Source: Microglena sp. YARC (lineage: Eukaryota > Chlorophyta > Chlorophyceae > Chlamydomonadales > Chlamydomonadaceae). Taken from it: 64,000 nt of DNA. The stretch covers positions 14,371,932-14,435,931 of the forward strand of contig CM039467.1 in the NCBI GenBank assembly GCA_022414725.1, given 5' to 3'. The position numbers were made by a program, and so were the translations under genes. This document shows positions 63,440 through 64,000 of this stretch, piece by piece; the first letter of the stretch is position 1; the number at the start of each line of letters is the position of its first letter. The notes under the pieces are model-generated. The model had not been told where the DNA came from and did not search any database. It saw only the letters and a list, made by a program, of their open reading frames with translations.

Positions 63440-64000
63440 TCTTGAGTGCCAAGCAGACATGTTCGGGAGTTCCTGGCCAACCTGGCCAACCTTGAGGTGT
63501 GTTTTATTTTTTTATTTTTCGTTTTTTATTTGTTTTTCCCGGCAGTGCAATTTGTTTGTATTCCTGTGAGTGGTAAGCAGACATGTCTGGGAGTTCTTGA
63601 CCAACCTTGAGGTGTTTTTGAAATTTTGATTTTTGATCTCATAATTAGGGTATGCCTGCAGTACAATTTGTTTGTAATTCTCTGAGTGCTAAGCAGACAT
63701 GTTTGGGAGTTCCTGGCCAACCTGGACAACCTTGAGGTGTGTTTGAATGTTTGAATTTTGTCTTGTATTAGGGCTTGCCTGAAGTACAATTTGTTTATAT
63801 TCCTGTGAGTGCCAAGCAGATATGTTTTGGAGTTGTTGGCCAACCTGGCCAACCTTGAGGTGTGTATTTTTGTATTATATTGATCTAATAATAAGGGTTT
63901 GTCTGCAAGGTTAGAGAATTACAAACAAATAAGGTTATTTGTTTGTAATTCTCTGAGTGCCAAGTATACATGTTGGGAGTTCCTGGCCAACCTGGACACC
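63440..64000 (+). repeat. Array of copies of the exon 3 end with donor
   Basis: Copies of GTTCCTGGCCAACCTGGACA then ACCTTGAG|GTGTGT occur at about 63470, 63590, 63710, 63830 and 63975, at intervals of roughly 120-140 bases with GAGTGCCAAGCAGACATGTT in between. The true exon end is at 63370; the array runs out of the window. Confidence 0.85.

Overview
The window looks like nuclear DNA of a eukaryotic alga, probably a green alga. Genes are split by GT-AG introns, and an unusually large share of the sequence is minisatellite, microsatellite or dispersed repeat. A chloroplast-type solanesyl/polyprenyl diphosphate synthase opens at the right end. The mix of kinesin-light-chain-like TPR, cysteine-type LRR and ARM proteins with short repeats resembles prasinophytes such as Cymbomonas, but that identification is a guess from style. 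There is one 1,000-base assembly gap (36770-37769).

Layout: 0.7-10.1 kb is one minus-strand gene. Four phase-0 exons join into a TIR-like domain followed by about 12 TPR units; its introns hold four minisatellites, a long-TIR element and three tRNA-derived SINE copies. 10.2-13.9 kb has no recognisable gene. 13.9-17.3 kb is a decayed Helitron (N-terminal Helitron-like domain and C-terminal PIF1 helicase motifs, middle missing). 18.6-20.8 kb is a multi-exon gene ending in a GIY-YIG nuclease domain. 23.2-25.1 kb is a minus-strand SET-domain gene between inverted repeats. 25.2-33.4 kb (perhaps to 35.6 kb) is a plus-strand armadillo-repeat gene whose last part is frame-broken. 40.9-47.9 kb is a minus-strand gene for a predicted secreted or endomembrane protein of unknown family. 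49.9-51.9 kb is a plus-strand LRR gene with a 1-base frameshift. 57.0-57.8 kb holds ankyrin and LINE reverse-transcriptase remnants. 58.8-64 kb holds the first three exons of the prenyl synthase, running off the window.

The most striking pattern is that tandem arrays sit on exon-intron junctions. In every multi-exon gene here, an array unit consists of the end of an exon plus its splice donor, or of a splice acceptor plus the start of an exon. There are at least ten cases, with 2 to about 60 copies and unit lengths from 11 to about 260 bases. Introns therefore carry many decoy copies of their own splice sites.

A second theme is short dispersed elements in introns: a TIR family with a conserved hairpin (five copies), a tRNA-derived SINE, an element with 12-15 base target duplications that sits beside splice donors, and several smaller families. 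Clusters of single-base indels in otherwise exact arrays, and frameshifts in genes, suggest that parts of this assembly are lightly polished long-read sequence, so some breaks may be errors rather than biology.
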